Source: Todiramphus chloris collaris (lineage: Eukaryota; Chordata; Aves; Coraciiformes; Alcedinidae). From it: 64,000 nucleotides of DNA. Below the pieces are notes generated by a model, which was not told the origin of the DNA, made no database searches, and saw nothing but the letters and a program-made list of their open reading frames with translations. Positions 44,366-58,859 of this stretch are shown here, in pieces. Made by a program: the position numbers and the translations under genes. The stretch lies in NCBI GenBank assembly GCA_025345505.1, contig JANVCC010000018.1, forward strand, positions 7,736,316-7,800,315, written 5' to 3'. Each line of letters opens with the position of its first letter. The first letter of the stretch is position 1.

Positions 44366-47085
44366 TTTTTGTTCATCCCATCATGAGGCCACATACATGA
44401 TATTTACAGCAATCTTTGACATTCCTAATTGCATTCATGCATTATTTCTTCACAACGGTTGAGAATTTTAAGTGTGCCAATGGAGACACTGACCAAATGT
44501 AGAGATCTGAGGGGGATCTGTATGCATTATTTCATTAAAGAACTCATACGAAAAACACATGCAAGACCTTGAATTTTCATTGTTACATTTTACTGAACAA
44601 ATGCTAGAAGACAGTTTTGAAATTCAGAAACTCAGATCTTCTGTAAGAGATAACTCTAAACAAAGGATTTGAATCCATCTTCAGCTCTCCATTGCTTTCT
44701 CACAGAGCAGGTCCAGTCTTACTTTCAGTCTGGTAGCTTCTTATATTTCACAGTCTTACAGAGAACAAGTCTGTCACAATTTCACACTCCTTACAGGAGA
44801 CTCAGACAAATCCAAAGAGCTACAGACTAGATGAGTACACAGTCACCTTACTTGCTGCTCCCTGGCATCCTTTTAAAAGAATGTAACACAGGACAACAGC
44901 GACCAGATTAGAAGAACTAGTGTCACTTTCCAGATAGCCCAACACAGAATGTGTGATCATGGTGTCCATGACTACATTCAGACTGCAAAATAAACTGAGC
45001 AAATAAACCTTTTTTACAAACATTAATGCTAAATCAAATGGGTTTGTAATGTGGATCTTTCTAAATCTATATTACTTCTTGATGTCTACAGAATAAAAAA
45101 AAATGAATGCAACAAAACCATTAAACATAAAAGTTTACAAAGTAAGATTTCAAGTAATGAAAACATCAAAAAATAAGATGAAAAGAACAAAGACCAGAAC
45201 TGTGGTTTTATAGAAGTGTAATGATACATGTCTTCACTTAAATGCCTGTAAATTCTTTTTTTGGTAGATCCCAGACAATAATACATACTTAGAATTTCTT
45301 TTTCAAGGAGCAGAAGGTATTAAAATGATTAGGATTTTTTTTTTTTCTTGTTTCCTATGGTACAAGGATACATTAAAGATTTTAGTTAAATGCATCCAAA
45401 TACTAAGAATAATCTGTTTGGGGGAAAATTAAAAAGAATAATTGAAATTACTAATTTCAACTCATCAGAAATACATCATATGCATGTGGGTGGAAAAATA
45501 TTATTTCATTATTCATTTGGAGTATATATGTAATGATCATTTCACAAATTCAAGCTGATCTGCATTTATTATCCATGCAATAGAATATTAACATATCTTG
45601 GGCTGCATATACAGGATTGAGAACAGTTCATTCAGAATATTTATTTTGTAATATCATTTTACACTCTGGGAATTATACATTAGTTTTAATCTATATTAAC
45701 AATGATGGTGCCACAGCTAGAGAAAATAGACAAGATATTTGGGCATTAATTGGGCTTTTTATAAGTTATGACTGGATAGTTTTTAAAAACATAGCTGCAA
45801 TGAATTTTGCAGGCATTATTGTCTGTTCCTGACCATGCTAATCAGTACCCTGTAGCACAGTGGGTCTTACATTTAATGGAGCAGTACAGAGCTCTTGCCA
45901 GCATTCAAGCAATTGATTCCATAGAAGGGGCACAATATAAATCAAGCACAAAGTAAAACTGCTGTTCTACAAGCTTGGAATAAGAGCACCCTTTTTCTTA
46001 TCCAAGGCACTCAAAGACTCTCCTGCTGTGCTTATGTTGATTGTACTTCCTTTATCTTCTGTTCAGTTTTGTTTTTCTCACTTTTTTCAATGCCTTTAGT
46101 GCCAGTTTAGTATGCACCCTCACCAACCAAAGCTGACTTCCATTTTGTTCCTTCAAAACTGTGAGATGATAAGGAATGAGGATCTTTTCCATCCGCTTAC
46201 TTCTTGTAATTGTTCCTTCCTCATAACTACATCATAAAAATCTAAGCATTCAAAAAGGAAGTTAATTTATTTGACCCACTCCAAATTGCCAAGGCATCTT
46301 CTATTCCTCTTGTCTTGATGTGTACATCAAATCTGCACACAATGCATTAATTAAAAACTGGCTAGTAACCCAGAAATACTGTTAAGAAGAAAATTCCATC
46401 CAGCTGAGGATAGCTTAAGTGTCCCAAAACAGTGTCTACTTGAATACTGATATTCAATATATTTTATCCATGATTTTCAAGTGAAATATAAAATTATAAC
46501 TGATGAAGTACAAGGACAACACAGACAATATAAGATGAATAAATAATATATTAGCAGTATAATGTTATGCTACTCATAATCTCCACTAATCTGATTAATC
46601 AAATGTACCACATATACCTGGGAAGAAAATACTTCAAACCAGTCCTACAGAACATGTTCTAGAAAAGCAAAAGCTTTGAAAATGACAGAGGCTGTCACAC
46701 AAAACTCAAACACTGGGCAAAACACTATAATTAAAAGTAACATTTTATGGGGAGAAATAGTATTTACTTTTGGTTACATCACTGGTGGGAAAAATAGTGT
46801 ATTTCCAGAGTTCATGTTTCACAATACTGGAAAGTTGTAGAGATTCATAAGAAAACGGCAAGAATAACATATGGTCTGAAAAACTTCTGTTCATAAAAAA
46901 GCTTAAAAGGTTCCATCAACAGCATCTCAGGAAAGGTTACAAGGTGACATAATCACAGTCCATAATCACTACATAAGGACAAAGTGAACAAAGACGTAAC
47001 AGGAGGCAACAGCCAAGGAAGGACATTTATAAATATACAAAAAGTGGAAACATTTCCTGCAGGAATTATTGCCTTTTCTTAAAGG

Positions 47086-47108
47086 TTTTTTTTTTTTTTT
47101 TTTTTTTT
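47086..47108. repeat. Run of 23 T
   Basis: An uninterrupted T23 on the plus strand followed by C5. It is probably length-polymorphic. No retrocopy is recognisable next to it, so I do not read it as a poly(A) tail in antisense. Confidence 0.9.
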
Positions 47109-47859
47109 CCCCCAAAGTCCAAAAGCTTTCTGCCAGCACTGGGAGAAAGATGAAGCCAGAAATATTCATATTCATATTCATATATTGTATGCATATTTTG
47201 ACAATTACATGAATATTTGAACAATTTTCTGGGGGAGATCCCAGGGAAATTTTTTTTTTTTGCTGGGGAAAACTCTGGTGTGATTATTCAGATCTAAATG
47301 ATGGCTATTGTAGGCATTGTCGTCTATATCTGGTTTTTCTTATTATTTAGAAACTGTTTATATTAATGATTATTCTGCTTTAGAAATCTGTCCTGAACAT
47401 TACATCCTGGAAATGCCTATAACTTAGATGAATAGACCATATATATGTATTTGACTCATAGATATCAACCTGAAGAAAAATGATTCCTCACTTCTGTGTC
47501 TTTAAATTAAATCAGGTTATCAGAAGATCTGGTCTTGGTACAACGATTATTGGGAAAATGTAGTTTATGATATTCAGGACCAAATCAGAATTGTCTCATG
47601 TGTGCTTAGTATATCTGAGGCTAAGGATTCCCCAAGGATCTTACCTGTTTGTCATTCTCTAGATGAACAAAGACCCAGCTATTATTTTTTTATTCCATAC
47701 TTTGCTTTTTTCCTTTGTCATTACTGTCAAAGCTACAGCTCTCTTCCAGATCTTTCTGTGTATGTTTGGATACAATTTATATAGGATATCACTGTTCTTC
47801 AATGTGTGAGAGCAACAGAAAGAATGAAAGCAACTTTTCCTGCAGATGTTTCTGCAAAA

Positions 47860-47995
47860 ACTAAAACAAAACCAAACAAACAGCAACAACAAAAAGCAAC
47901 AAAAAACTCCCACCCCAAAACAAACAAGAAACAAAAAACCACAAAAAAACCACAAAGAAAGAAACAAACAAAAAAAAAAGACAAAAACAAAGCAC
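47860..47995 (+). repeat. A/C-rich low-complexity tract
   Basis: About 135 bases composed nearly only of A and C, with CAAACAAA, CAACAAC, CCACAAAA and GAAAGAAAC units. It is the third tract of this type in the window. Read on the minus strand it gives Phe/Cys/Leu-rich spurious frames. Confidence 0.85.
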
Positions 47996-48489
47996 CAGAT
48001 TTATGCCATTTTAAGCTGAGCCTATGTCACTGGAAATAGATAAGAAATCATGGTATAATTTGTTTCACAGTGCTGTTACTGGAAAAGAAAATTGCCAGTT
48101 TGTGAGTTATGAGTCTGTAGACAGAGCCAAGTTTGGCTTGTATTCACATCAAAGTAAACTAATTGAAATCAGTGAATTTGCACTAATGTAGCTGTGAGCA
48201 GAAATTGACCTCTTGTGCCTGCTGGAACATAGCCCAAAAGCCACTTGCCTTACTTGTGCTTAGGGCTTGCTCTGCATGAATGTCTACTATTTTACTGGCA
48301 GTAAGTTATGTAATATTCATAGTTTAATGGTGCATATTCTACAAATAGGCTGGGTAGATGCCAGCAGACTACATCCAAGCATTACTCCATATTTGCTTTG
48401 TTGACCTCTGTACGCTTCAGTCACATGAAGTAGTTACAGCTGGGACTCCAGTAAGGAATTCCAACTTCCAAAATGTTCCCACTGCCACT

Positions 48490-48580
48490 ATGCAAATGTT
48501 AGCAAAGAGCCTCTGTTGTAATTAGCCCAGATTTCCTTACAATATCTAGTTACCAAGGAGTATCCATGAATATTCATGGA
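48490..48580. promoter_or_regulatory. Cluster of POU/homeodomain-type motifs with an 18-bp palindrome
   Basis: Within 91 bases there is a perfect octamer ATGCAAAT (48490-48497), a TAATTAG homeodomain core (48519-48525) and a perfect 18-base palindrome whose core is ATGAATATTCAT (whole palindrome 48563-48580). That core is the form bound by paired POU factors of the Brn-2 class. A further ATTCATGAAT lies at 48601-48610. The combination resembles a developmental enhancer, but no conservation or activity is shown by sequence alone. Confidence 0.3.
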
Positions 48581-51500
48581 CAATTCATTTAAATTATGAA
48601 CATTCATGAATAAATCATTTGGTGGAAAACAGGGTACCGTATGTTGTGTTTCACTGCTCCTGTGATTTATTCCATAGTGCTACAATTTGTAATATTAGTA
48701 GCTATCATAAAGTTTATTCTTCAGGCCTTCATTTCCATCTGCGACCACGGCATTCTGGGGATCAGATAAGCCTTTTCTTACACTCCTGTAAGGTCAGATC
48801 CCAGCCTAGATACATAATGCAAATTTACTACTCTTCTACTATACACCCTCATTAGTGCTTTTGTAAGGAGCCTTTGTTCTCTTGGTGTATGACACCAACC
48901 TTGGACAAAGGGGAAATACATCTCATTTCTGGACAAAGATTGAGAAGGGAGAGATGGTGCTAGAGTAATCAGCGGAGCAGACTTTCCAGGGATATTATGT
49001 AGTCTCCGTCCTTAAATCTTTTCCAAGATGAGACTGGAGCAACGTGATTGGATCAGAAACACAGGATAAGAACTGATGCTAATACTAACAGCTGTGAGAT
49101 AAGTGATTTTATTGTGGCGAGAGGTAAGGAAGCAAGGGCAGTATGAGAAGTTACTTATTCCAGTAAAATCTGTCATGTTGCCGTTTTTCTTCTGTCATGA
49201 GAGATATCAAACATTATCAATACAGCCCATGGTTGCAATACTGTCTTTTAGAGAAGATGCCAAGAGAGACCATTCATTTTCTCTTCTTTTCTGTCACTTT
49301 CTTTTCTGCAGGTACAGCATTCTGCATTTTGGAATCAATTAAATTAAATCAATCCTAATCAAATAATTAAACTAGAAGTGATGATTTATTTATACACTCT
49401 TCCTGGCCATTAGCTAAGTTTGAAGAGTAGTGACAATATCACATGACAAAACTGTTCAAATGGAGAAGAGCAAAACTAGGAGGCCAAGAGATTCACAGGC
49501 TATAACAACTTCTTAGTAACTGAGTTCCTCCAATGTGACTGAATAATAAAAAGGTGCAAGGCAATCAAGACATCATTATCAATAATATTTGAAGAAAAAA
49601 GCATGATATGTGTAGAGTTAGCAGAATAAACTACCAACTACATGGGGTCAAAATGTGTCCTGTTAACTGTGTAACTAAATTTGTCAGCAGTAGTGAGTAA
49701 TGAGTTAGTCTGTGTTGTTCTATAGCTACTTCATTTGGATATGATATAGCAGCCTGGAGGCAACTTGATTCCTGATTAAAAGCAACATATCTATTCTAGC
49801 AAAAAAATGGTGTAAATGAAAAGCAACAATACAGAGAGATATCACAAAGGAGAAAGAACATGGAGGAAAAAAATGTGTGAGTTATGGAGTACAAAGATCT
49901 ATGCATAGACTTAGAGAGGGTAGGAAACAAGAACTTGAACTCTTCGCACAGTGGCAATTATTGTCTATCTGAAGACCCATGTGGGATAACTCTCATAAAA
50001 AATTCCTTTCTAATCAGAGTCAGGGTCAGTAGATCTCTGATGTTAGGGTCTTTAAGTATTTCTGTGATATGAAGAGAAGATTCTAATATGGTACTCTGGT
50101 AATAGTTACACCAGTCACGGGCATAAAATAACTGAAAAGAAGATAACTTGTAATAGATGTGGGTTTGAAAAACAGTATTATAGGAAGAAAAAAACTGAAG
50201 CACTGTTTTTTGTATTTTACATAATCTCCTTTCAGAGCCACTGCATGGGCATATGGAAGAGAACAGTGGTTACATTGTTTGAATTAGAAGGAAGCCAAGA
50301 GTAGAGGATTAAGACAAAACGAATGATAGGAAGTAACCAATACCTCTGAAAGAAATCTATTACTTGGCCTTCTATCTGAGTTCACTGAACTTATATTTAC
50401 ATACGCTAACTACTTCAGTATTTGTTTTGATTAAAAAAGTACAGGGCAACACTGATTATCAAAGTAATGGCTAAATTATAAAATGACTGCTTAGATGTAA
50501 AATATGGATGATATAAACTGAAGCATATTCTGCTTATATTGCTTTCTGTGATGGCTGAACTGATTCTGAATGTGAGATTTACAAGACAGCTTGCAAGCAG
50601 GCTGAAATCAACAAAATAAGAAAGAACGTAACATACTGAAATATAGAAGACAGCTCTCATTTCAGAAAAGCAAATTATGAAGAAATCTATGACTTGAAGG
50701 TACAGAAGTCTGTCACTAGTGCTCCCTAGTCTCCTTCGTACTTTTGGAAGAGAAGGTACTAGAGACTTGTTAATTACAAAAACAGCTGACTTGAAGTTTC
50801 CTCAGGTCTTTAGGAGTCTGCATATGCATAATTCGATGACGTGACAAGGAACCAGAGGAGAGCAGATTAGTAGAAAAGACTAAGGGTAAATATGATAACA
50901 GGCTTTAATATGTAACAGTACTAGAAAGAGGAAAGTAAAAAAATATTTCCAATATCTGTTGGAAATAAATGGGCCTGAGTTGCAGTAAAGGCATGTTCAT
51001 ACATTAGAAAAATATTTAAAATAAGAAGCTTTTACAATCACTTAAAATGGGAAAAAGACAACCTTATATTGAAATGGGAAGAAAAGTAGGTAGTCTAACA
51101 GGAATGAAGGCCATCATTCAGGTGAGGGTCATTTGGATGATGAACAAAAATTTTTGCCAAAGTTTATTGAGGAATAAAATTACTTCATAAAAGGTAATAA
51201 AAATATATACTTTTTATATTATGAAGATAGCTGTTAGTAAGTGATTTGTACCTATGAAAAACGTTTTTTCGTAGTTTTTTTATGTGGTGTAATGGGAAGA
51301 TCTGTCTGCCTTATTCTGTCTTTCATTACTTATTGGGAATTCCTTGGTAGATCTCCCTCATTTTTTGCTGAAACTCTTCCCAGCTGTCTTCTCATATACA
51401 TCTGAGAAAGGTTTTGCACCTAGTAGTTGTTTTATGGTGGAAAGTAACCAGCATTCATATTTAAACTGAACAAATCCATTCAATTTTGAAACAAAAATTA

Positions 51501-54364
51501 CAGGGTGCTGCCTAGGGGAATTTGTCTTACTGAATTCAAGCATCAGAACAGCTAATAAATCATTATAAGAGATAAAAGGCATGTAATTAATAAGACATGC
51601 TAGATGTTAGTACAAGGCCAAAGCCAGACAGCAGAAACTGACACTATACCATGGAAGAGACACTGTTCTTTGTTACAGAAGGATGCATTGTCCCTATGTA
51701 AAAAAACACAGAAAGAGAATAAGAGAACTCTTCCCAATTTCAACATATCAGACTAAAAGAAAAGGTAAAATCAAACATAAGAAATTCTAATTTTCTTCAA
51801 TTTTGTCACACTTATACAGAGTTGACCTTGTGGTCAAATGTCTTTTCAAATTAAGAGTCAATTTTTAGATATTCACATTCTGAAGAGCTTTTTTTTTCCT
51901 TGATATTTTGTTTACCCTCCTACGATGCCAAACCAAGAGAATGTATAAATCTCAGAAAAAAACTGACGTTAATTACTGGGAGGGAAGGTGAGTACATATC
52001 TGAGGAGCTATCTGCAAGGCTTAGGATGCAGGGAGCGCAGAATTTCACTTAGAATTTAAAACCTGATAATTACTTCTAGGAATCCAGTTAGAGTAACTAG
52101 ATAGAAAAAAAAAAAATCTGTATTTAGATCTACTTACAACAAGCTGGTGTCACAGGACAATGTTAAATTTTGATGTATGTCTAACAAACCATGGAAAAAG
52201 AGCCCCTTTCTTGTTGTCATATAAATCTTCGTTGTTCACTTATCCACCTAGATTAACAAGGCTGTTAATAACATGACTAAAGAGCAAACTGTAGTCTGCC
52301 TTCAAGTCATACCATAAAACATGAACTTATAACTCAGGATGCATTTGTTGTAAATGAGTAATATAGTCAGATAGATAGTAACAGTGGCTGTAAATAAGAA
52401 ATTCCTTCCATCATCTCAATTATTTTTCTCTTTTAATGTAATTTTGTAATTTTATTAAAGAACTTGTGGGTTTTATTTTTTCGTGGGAAATTAGTATGAT
52501 TCAGAAAATTGTTTAAACCTATGAACAAGGAAAAAATATGTTGAGGAGGTAATATATTCCTTTAATAACAGGGGGCAAATGATGCCCTACGTTAATGATC
52601 AGAATATAGTTTTGTATGAGAGTCTCATAACAGAGAAAAAAGACTGTTACTTGATTCTAAACTTTCTAGTTTCCACTCTGCATAGTACGTTAAATGGGCT
52701 TTGATTTATATTGGCTCTGATTTACATTTGACACTACTCTGGCAATGAAGAAACTTAAACAGGGAGTAAATATATGGCTCACTGTAATTTAAGAACATTT
52801 TGAGGTCATTTTGTGCTGGCAGAGTGTAAGAAGATATTCGGGCTTCTGGTGTCTAGACTAACAGGGCAAAAAGGCCTTCTACAACTCTGACAGCAAAGAT
52901 TGATGAAGAAGTGAGACAAGCAGCCACCTCATTCTCACCCCAACACTTACCATCAGGAGAAGCATCTGAGCCAGGAAGTTGGGGCACCTGACCCCATGAA
53001 TAGGAACAAAAACTACTGCTGCTCAAACCTGTGTCAGACAGAGCCAGCATTAAATCCACCCTGGGCAAAATTCAGCTGACCCTGAAGATGTTGACTGCTT
53101 CTGAGGACAAGACTAGATTTCTGAGTTGCAAAACTGTTCCTAAGGCTTTCATCAGTTTCCTCCTAGACCAGAAATATTAGTATGAATATAAACATCAGGA
53201 CTGACACTAATAATAATAGTGTTGAAATCCTGCTAGATTGTTGTTATTTTTATTTTCCTACACTGAAATAACATTTGGCCATGGCACAGGAGCAATCATA
53301 TTTGAGATATATAACACACACTGAAGAATCATATATATAAATAATACAGCTTTGGGTCATTTTCAGCCTCCTGGATCTTAATTTTATTCTTTTTATACAG
53401 GACAGTTCTCAGGTATAACACTGTTTGAAAATATTTAATATTTATTTTAAAGTAAATGAAGGTTGCTTATATTCAAAAACTGTACACTTTTATTCCATGC
53501 CAATTTAAATTGTTTCCTTCAATTTTTAAGTCTGAGGACTGGAAATAAATCAACAGAAAACTGTCAAAACATGAATGGGTGCAGTCCTGCTATTCTGAGG
53601 CTATTGTTCTCTACTGGATAGTGCAGAATTATTCAATCAAAGTACTTATTAGGCTGTCTCAGATAATGAGGGTTCCTTTCAAATGAGACCTTCCTCGCAT
53701 TCTTATGAGGAAACAGACAGCTCAGCACTTTCAATCCATCCATATAGAGAAAACTAATAATCAATTAGAAGTATATTATTTTTGCTTCTTCATCCTAGGT
53801 TCAACAGTATCCTTTTGAGTCTTTATGTATGTTAAAAATTGATTACGAGTGTTCTAGCATATGACGGTTCTTTCAAATAGGAAAAAAGTACACATTTAAA
53901 TCATTATGTTCCAACTATTTCTTCATGCTACCATATGACCACATGTCAGTTATGACTATCAATAAATAAGCATAACGCTAGTCAGACACTGTACATATGC
54001 TAATAAATCATCTGAAAGAAAACCAATTCCAATGCTGCAACAGCAGCAGCACTCATGTCTGTACAATAAAATATGACATACAATTCACAACTTGGAGGTC
54101 CCAGTTGCACTTCCCCACTATTCACAGTCTCATAATATCCAATTACTTTTACAAATGCAATTGCAAATAGTTATGCCGAACAACTCTACATGTTTGTATC
54201 CACTGAGGATTTGTTATAAATTTGCCAATCTCAAACGTGTCCTTAATCTCATTAAAGAGTTTTCTTTTCATCCAGGAAACTTAGGCAAAATTAAAAGTTT
54301 AGTTTTCTTTATGATATATCTGCTATTACTTTGCTTCTTGCACAGGAACTTTTCTTAGAGTATC
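48581..54364. other. AT-rich non-coding stretch without recognised repeats
   Basis: No gene, CR1 or LTR is recognised in almost 6 kb. The patch 52850-53100 is GC-richer and its minus strand is open for 71 codons with a GTAAGT donor-like site near 52945, but nothing identifies it as an exon. Confidence 0.5.
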
Positions 54365-54480
54365 TCAGAGTAGTTTACAAACTTTAATATATTAAGATGC
54401 TTATCTCATTTGTCACATAGATCAGTGCTATTATCCCTCTTTTGTAGATATGGAAAAGTGAGGTATAGTAACCCATGACT
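54365..54480 (+). mobile_element. MIR-like CORE-SINE relic
   Basis: The order AGTAGTTTACAAACTTTAAT, TATTATCCC, TTTTGTAGATATGGAAAAGTGAGG, then TAGTAACCCATGACTT follows the core of MIR-type SINEs (family wording: tttacaaac, attatccc, acagatgaggaaactgagg). MIR and related CORE-SINEs are old amniote retroposons found in low copy in birds. It is about 115 bases with heavy decay. Confidence 0.6.
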
Positions 54481-57400
54481 TTTTCATAAAAGTAAGCATT
54501 CTGTAGAGCAATGCTTAGAGATTGTGACAAAAAATAAAGTTCACAGAAAGCTTTGGTATTTAATATCAAACATACTTTCATCATGAATGAACATGAAACA
54601 AAATATAAAGTGCAGTTCATAATTTGGCATCTGACTATAAAATCAAAGTTTATCACCTTGAGAAAAACAGCTTCTCTTCTTCCAAAAATATTACAGGAAA
54701 GAAGCTAATCCCTCTTTTGTTTTCTGTGAAAAAAAAAAAAGAGTGAAAACCACCTAAGCCAAAACACTCTATCCAAGATGCCAAGATAAGAAATTACAGT
54801 TCATCTTCCAGGCTCTTAGACAAAATTATTCAGACACTAGAAAGGTAAAAAGGGCAGCATAAGTTTTTCAGCATTTATTAATAAAAATCTTTTACAGTTT
54901 CAGAACACTAGGAATGGACTACTGTGTGTTAACTTACACATTCCACCTCTTCATCACCATATTTTATTTTTCCAATGAAAAGCTTTCTGCAAGCTTTGTC
55001 ACTGCTTCTCGTTGTGCTCTAGAAGAACAATTCTAATTGTACAATATTCTGTTCAGTTAAGGGTCTTCTAGTGGTCATGTTGCCTTGTCATGTAAGCACT
55101 CTGGCCAGTGGTCTTTGAACAGAGAACTGGAAAAGTCTGGGAGGTGAGGGCAGAGAAATTGACATTTCATGTTTATAGCTTATACACCTGGATGCTCAGA
55201 AAGTCATCTTCTCGTGGTCAATCAGCCATCTTATTCTTAAGAATACAAAAGTCTCCATGCAGAATCAAACCACAAGCCAATCTACTTCATATTTTCACTC
55301 TGACAGTGACCAAAATCAGCAGGGTGTAAGGACAGAGCAATTACAGACAAGACTTCACTTGTATACTCTCCCATTCTCCAACCATTTTTTTCTCAGGGGT
55401 GTCTTGAGCCAGAAGTGGTGTCTGTTGATTTAGTAAACATCACTTAATTTGTCTTCCATGAACTCCACCTATCATCCCTTGAACCCAGAAAAGCCCCAGT
55501 TCCAGGTGAAAACTTCAGGGGTTGTTTAATACAAAAGGAAACAATTCTGAGAAGGTTGGTCCCGAAAAAAAAAAAAGGAAGGAAAAACAAAAGAGGAAAG
55601 TGTGTGGTTTTCTCTTGCATACCTCTTGCAGCTTCTTTATTGGGAACAGAACTAAAATATTGAGAATAGGTAATCTTAGCTCAGTGATCAGGTCATTCAC
55701 TTGGTATGTAGAAAACAGATTCACAGAATTCATTTGTCAATTATTCAACTGCAATTGCAAACTGTGGAACTAACAGGAAACTGAGAGAAAATAGAGTAAT
55801 AAATATACAGCAGCTACTGACTCCTAAATTGTGAATCAAAACTACAGACAAGGGATTTAATAACTTGTATGCTGAAAGTTCCCTAAACGTAAGGTGTCAG
55901 ATGGTCCTCTCATTATCTATCTTTTGGGTGTGCTGCATCTCCTAGCACAGTGCAAATACAGTTAAGATTATCTACACGGAAGTTCCTTGTTGAGATTTTC
56001 ATGATTCCCAGCTTAATCTAGGACTTTAAATCAATTCCTTACCTATGAGACAACTATGATAATTTAGGCATCTTTGTGCATGCCCATCATTTGACAACTG
56101 CTTGCCCAAAAGTTTAAAAAGTAACTGTATTTTCCTACAGAATGACATTGTCACTTACATGATAAACTTGGACTCTTTTAGATACAAACCTAAATTTCTG
56201 GACTTTGGACTTCTGCATTTTCTTTATACCGGTTACAGTCACATGCTTTTCAAAAAAACTATTTGGTTCATTTCTGTCAAGGGGACATGTATTACTTCTG
56301 TTGGCAGAAGTCAATAGTTGCTTTACGCTGCCTTGCATCAGCTTGAAAAAGCACATATCTATTTTGTAGTTCAGTGGATAATTGTGAGGGGTCCTAGAAT
56401 TTCACAGCAGGGACTACAAAGGACCAAAGTGCATTAGGTCTGTATCATCCAAAATACATATTTTCTGCTCATGGATTTTCTTAATCTGTCCAACAACATA
56501 GAGTGAGAGCTATTTAGAGTATTTTGTGTTCTAGTCCAATGCCTGCTCATGCAAAGCATATTGATCAGCTGGTTCTCTGTGTGAAATGTCTCTGCTGGCC
56601 AAGAAATCCCTTCCATTAAGCTGGAAGACAGGAACATGCAGTGTAGGGTAAAGTATTAACATTTCTGATGACCTAATGTTTCAGTCTTTCCATATACCCA
56701 TTAGCAATTTGATTTTTTATTTGATATTGCAGTCTGTCTTTTCCTGCACTGAAATCTTTCTACAGATAAACTTTGGCTGGTGGTACTCCTGATAAGATGG
56801 GACATACATGACTTTAGGTTGATGAGTTCAGGAGAATGAGCATCTGTCTTTTCCTAATGTTCTTTAATTGACTGGAAAGTGTCAGTGGGTTGTACATATC
56901 TGTTTCCATGTGTCCATATATTAATGGGCATTCTTTGTTCTGACTTTGCTATTAATATCTTAGCTGCACACAGAAATACAAATATTATGCCTTATGTTTT
57001 TATCAGCACCATTAGCATAAGAAATGCATTAAAAAATCACATAAAAATTCACCTTGAGTCTGTTGTACTGTTTGGTCCTGACAGAAATGGCATTTGTGTT
57101 TCTATACTTTCTCAACAAGAAGTTAAAGCTCTTAACTGTGAGATTATACTGCTTAGTTTGAAAGCTTTTGCGAGCCTCTGTAGTATAATAATTTTACTTT
57201 GGAGAGCATGTAATTTTAAGTTCTTGCATAACACCACACATTTTTATGGTATTACTAAACTTTGTAATTTTACTTCCCTGTGACAATTAAGTGCACACCA
57301 ATGTTATGGAATTTTTCCCTCCATCACAGTTGAATGAAATTGGAATGGAGTGTTATATGGTATATTGGGAGTTCTGATCTCTGGAAATGTAAAAGGTTTT

Positions 57401-58859
57401 CTAGTTCCCTTGTTACATATCCATTTCACACATAACCAAATCCATCAATTTGTTCATTTTTTCCCTTCAGCGATCTACAAGCTGTAACCAAAAAAAAATG
57501 TAACAGAAACATATTCACTATGTACTTCTTAATACAGTCCCTTTTCTGCAGGTACACCTTATAGTGTTAAAGAAAATAAACTTTGATATTTCACAGATTA
57601 TATTTGTAAAAAATGCATCTGTTTTAAATACTGGCTGCTTATAGAGGTCCCTACAGGCTGGTAGGGTAAATGTTACTTTGCTGGCTTGAGCTAGACAATG
57701 TATGACTTGACCTTCTGCCCAAGGTCAAATTCCAAACCAATGCATATCTAAAAGCCAATCAGATGTAAAGCAAAGAATATTCTCTACATCACCATGCTGT
57801 CTGCAGGTTGATACAGAGAAAATGAGCTCATTCTAACCACACATCACACCACAGCTCCCACCATTTAATCAGAGATGATGATCATTTCAACTTTTAAAAA
57901 ATGTTATTTCTAATAAAGATTTGGTTTCTGTTCTCGTTCTTTTCACAGAGACATTTATTCTTTCCCTTTTGATCAACCTTCTCAAAGAGTTTCAGCAAGA
58001 ATTTAACTCTGTACATCATTTTTATACGATTATCTCAAATAAAACAATGCAGATTAAATTCTGCGTATTCATATTGTTTTTCTGAACAAGGGAAATGTGC
58101 TGAATGACTTTTACTTACAGAAAATAATGTAACAGTTATCTTGTCCTGTGAGGCGAACCTACTATGTTATCCTGTCAAATCACAGATACTATAGAAAGTG
58201 GTACTAAGTCATATTTAGACATTGTTTTTCCACTCATTACCTAGCCATCACATACATTATTCAAAATAATCAATTATACTATGAAAAATAAATAAGGTTA
58301 TTCCTCTGGGGTGCATTTGCACCTCCAAGCTAGCTGATGTTATACAGTCTGTAACTACCATCAGAAGAAACAAAAAGAACAAAAAGCCAAAAACCCAGGG
58401 AATATAAATCTCTTGGGAAATACTCTGGTAAATCCATTTTAAATATATGCTCTGCCTAAGGCTGAGATGTATATACATACACATATACATACAGATATAC
58501 ATATTAGGGACTCAGTTTACAATAGTAGGTAGAGAAAGAAATGTGAGTCAAAAAGTCTGGAATTGGATTCTTTTACTGCAGTGAACATCCTGAAATGTTA
58601 AAAGGGTTTGAAAAATCTTGAATAAAAAAAAAATGTAATAGATGAAAGTAGAATCAGACTTTTAGGTTTTATTTTTAGCTCAGTTATGGTTATATGACCC
58701 TGAGGATGACATATCCTATCTGCCTACAATCACAGTATACAGTAAATCCGACAGAAAATATAGCTGTATATGAAATATAAGTGTGAATATTGTTTGTAAA
58801 AATTAATATTTCTTAATTAAATTAACATCATTAATTTACAGGAATAATGAACTACAGAA
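54481..58859. other. AT-rich non-coding stretch
   Basis: No gene is recognised. The 134-codon plus-strand frame at 56879-57283 is the longest outside repeats but is rich in Ile, Leu and Cys without motif, and I treat it as chance. A TATAC/ACATA microsatellite lies at 58463-58503. Confidence 0.5.

Larger units (their letters stand above)
44366..48489. other. AT-rich non-coding stretch with simple repeats
   Basis: No gene is recognised. It holds the T23 run (47086-47108), a short ATTCAT repeat (47162-47184) and the A/C-rich tract listed separately. No CR1 of the young avian type occurs between 41 and 60 kb. Confidence 0.5.

Noticed and set aside
52853-53068. A GC-richer minus-strand open segment with a GTAAGT donor-like site
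   Set aside because: A donor-like site alone is common; no convincing acceptor or recognisable peptide.
56879-57283. A 134-codon plus-strand open frame outside repeats
   Set aside because: The composition (Ile, Leu, Cys, Asn) is that of translated AT-rich sequence, and I see no domain, signal or splice context.
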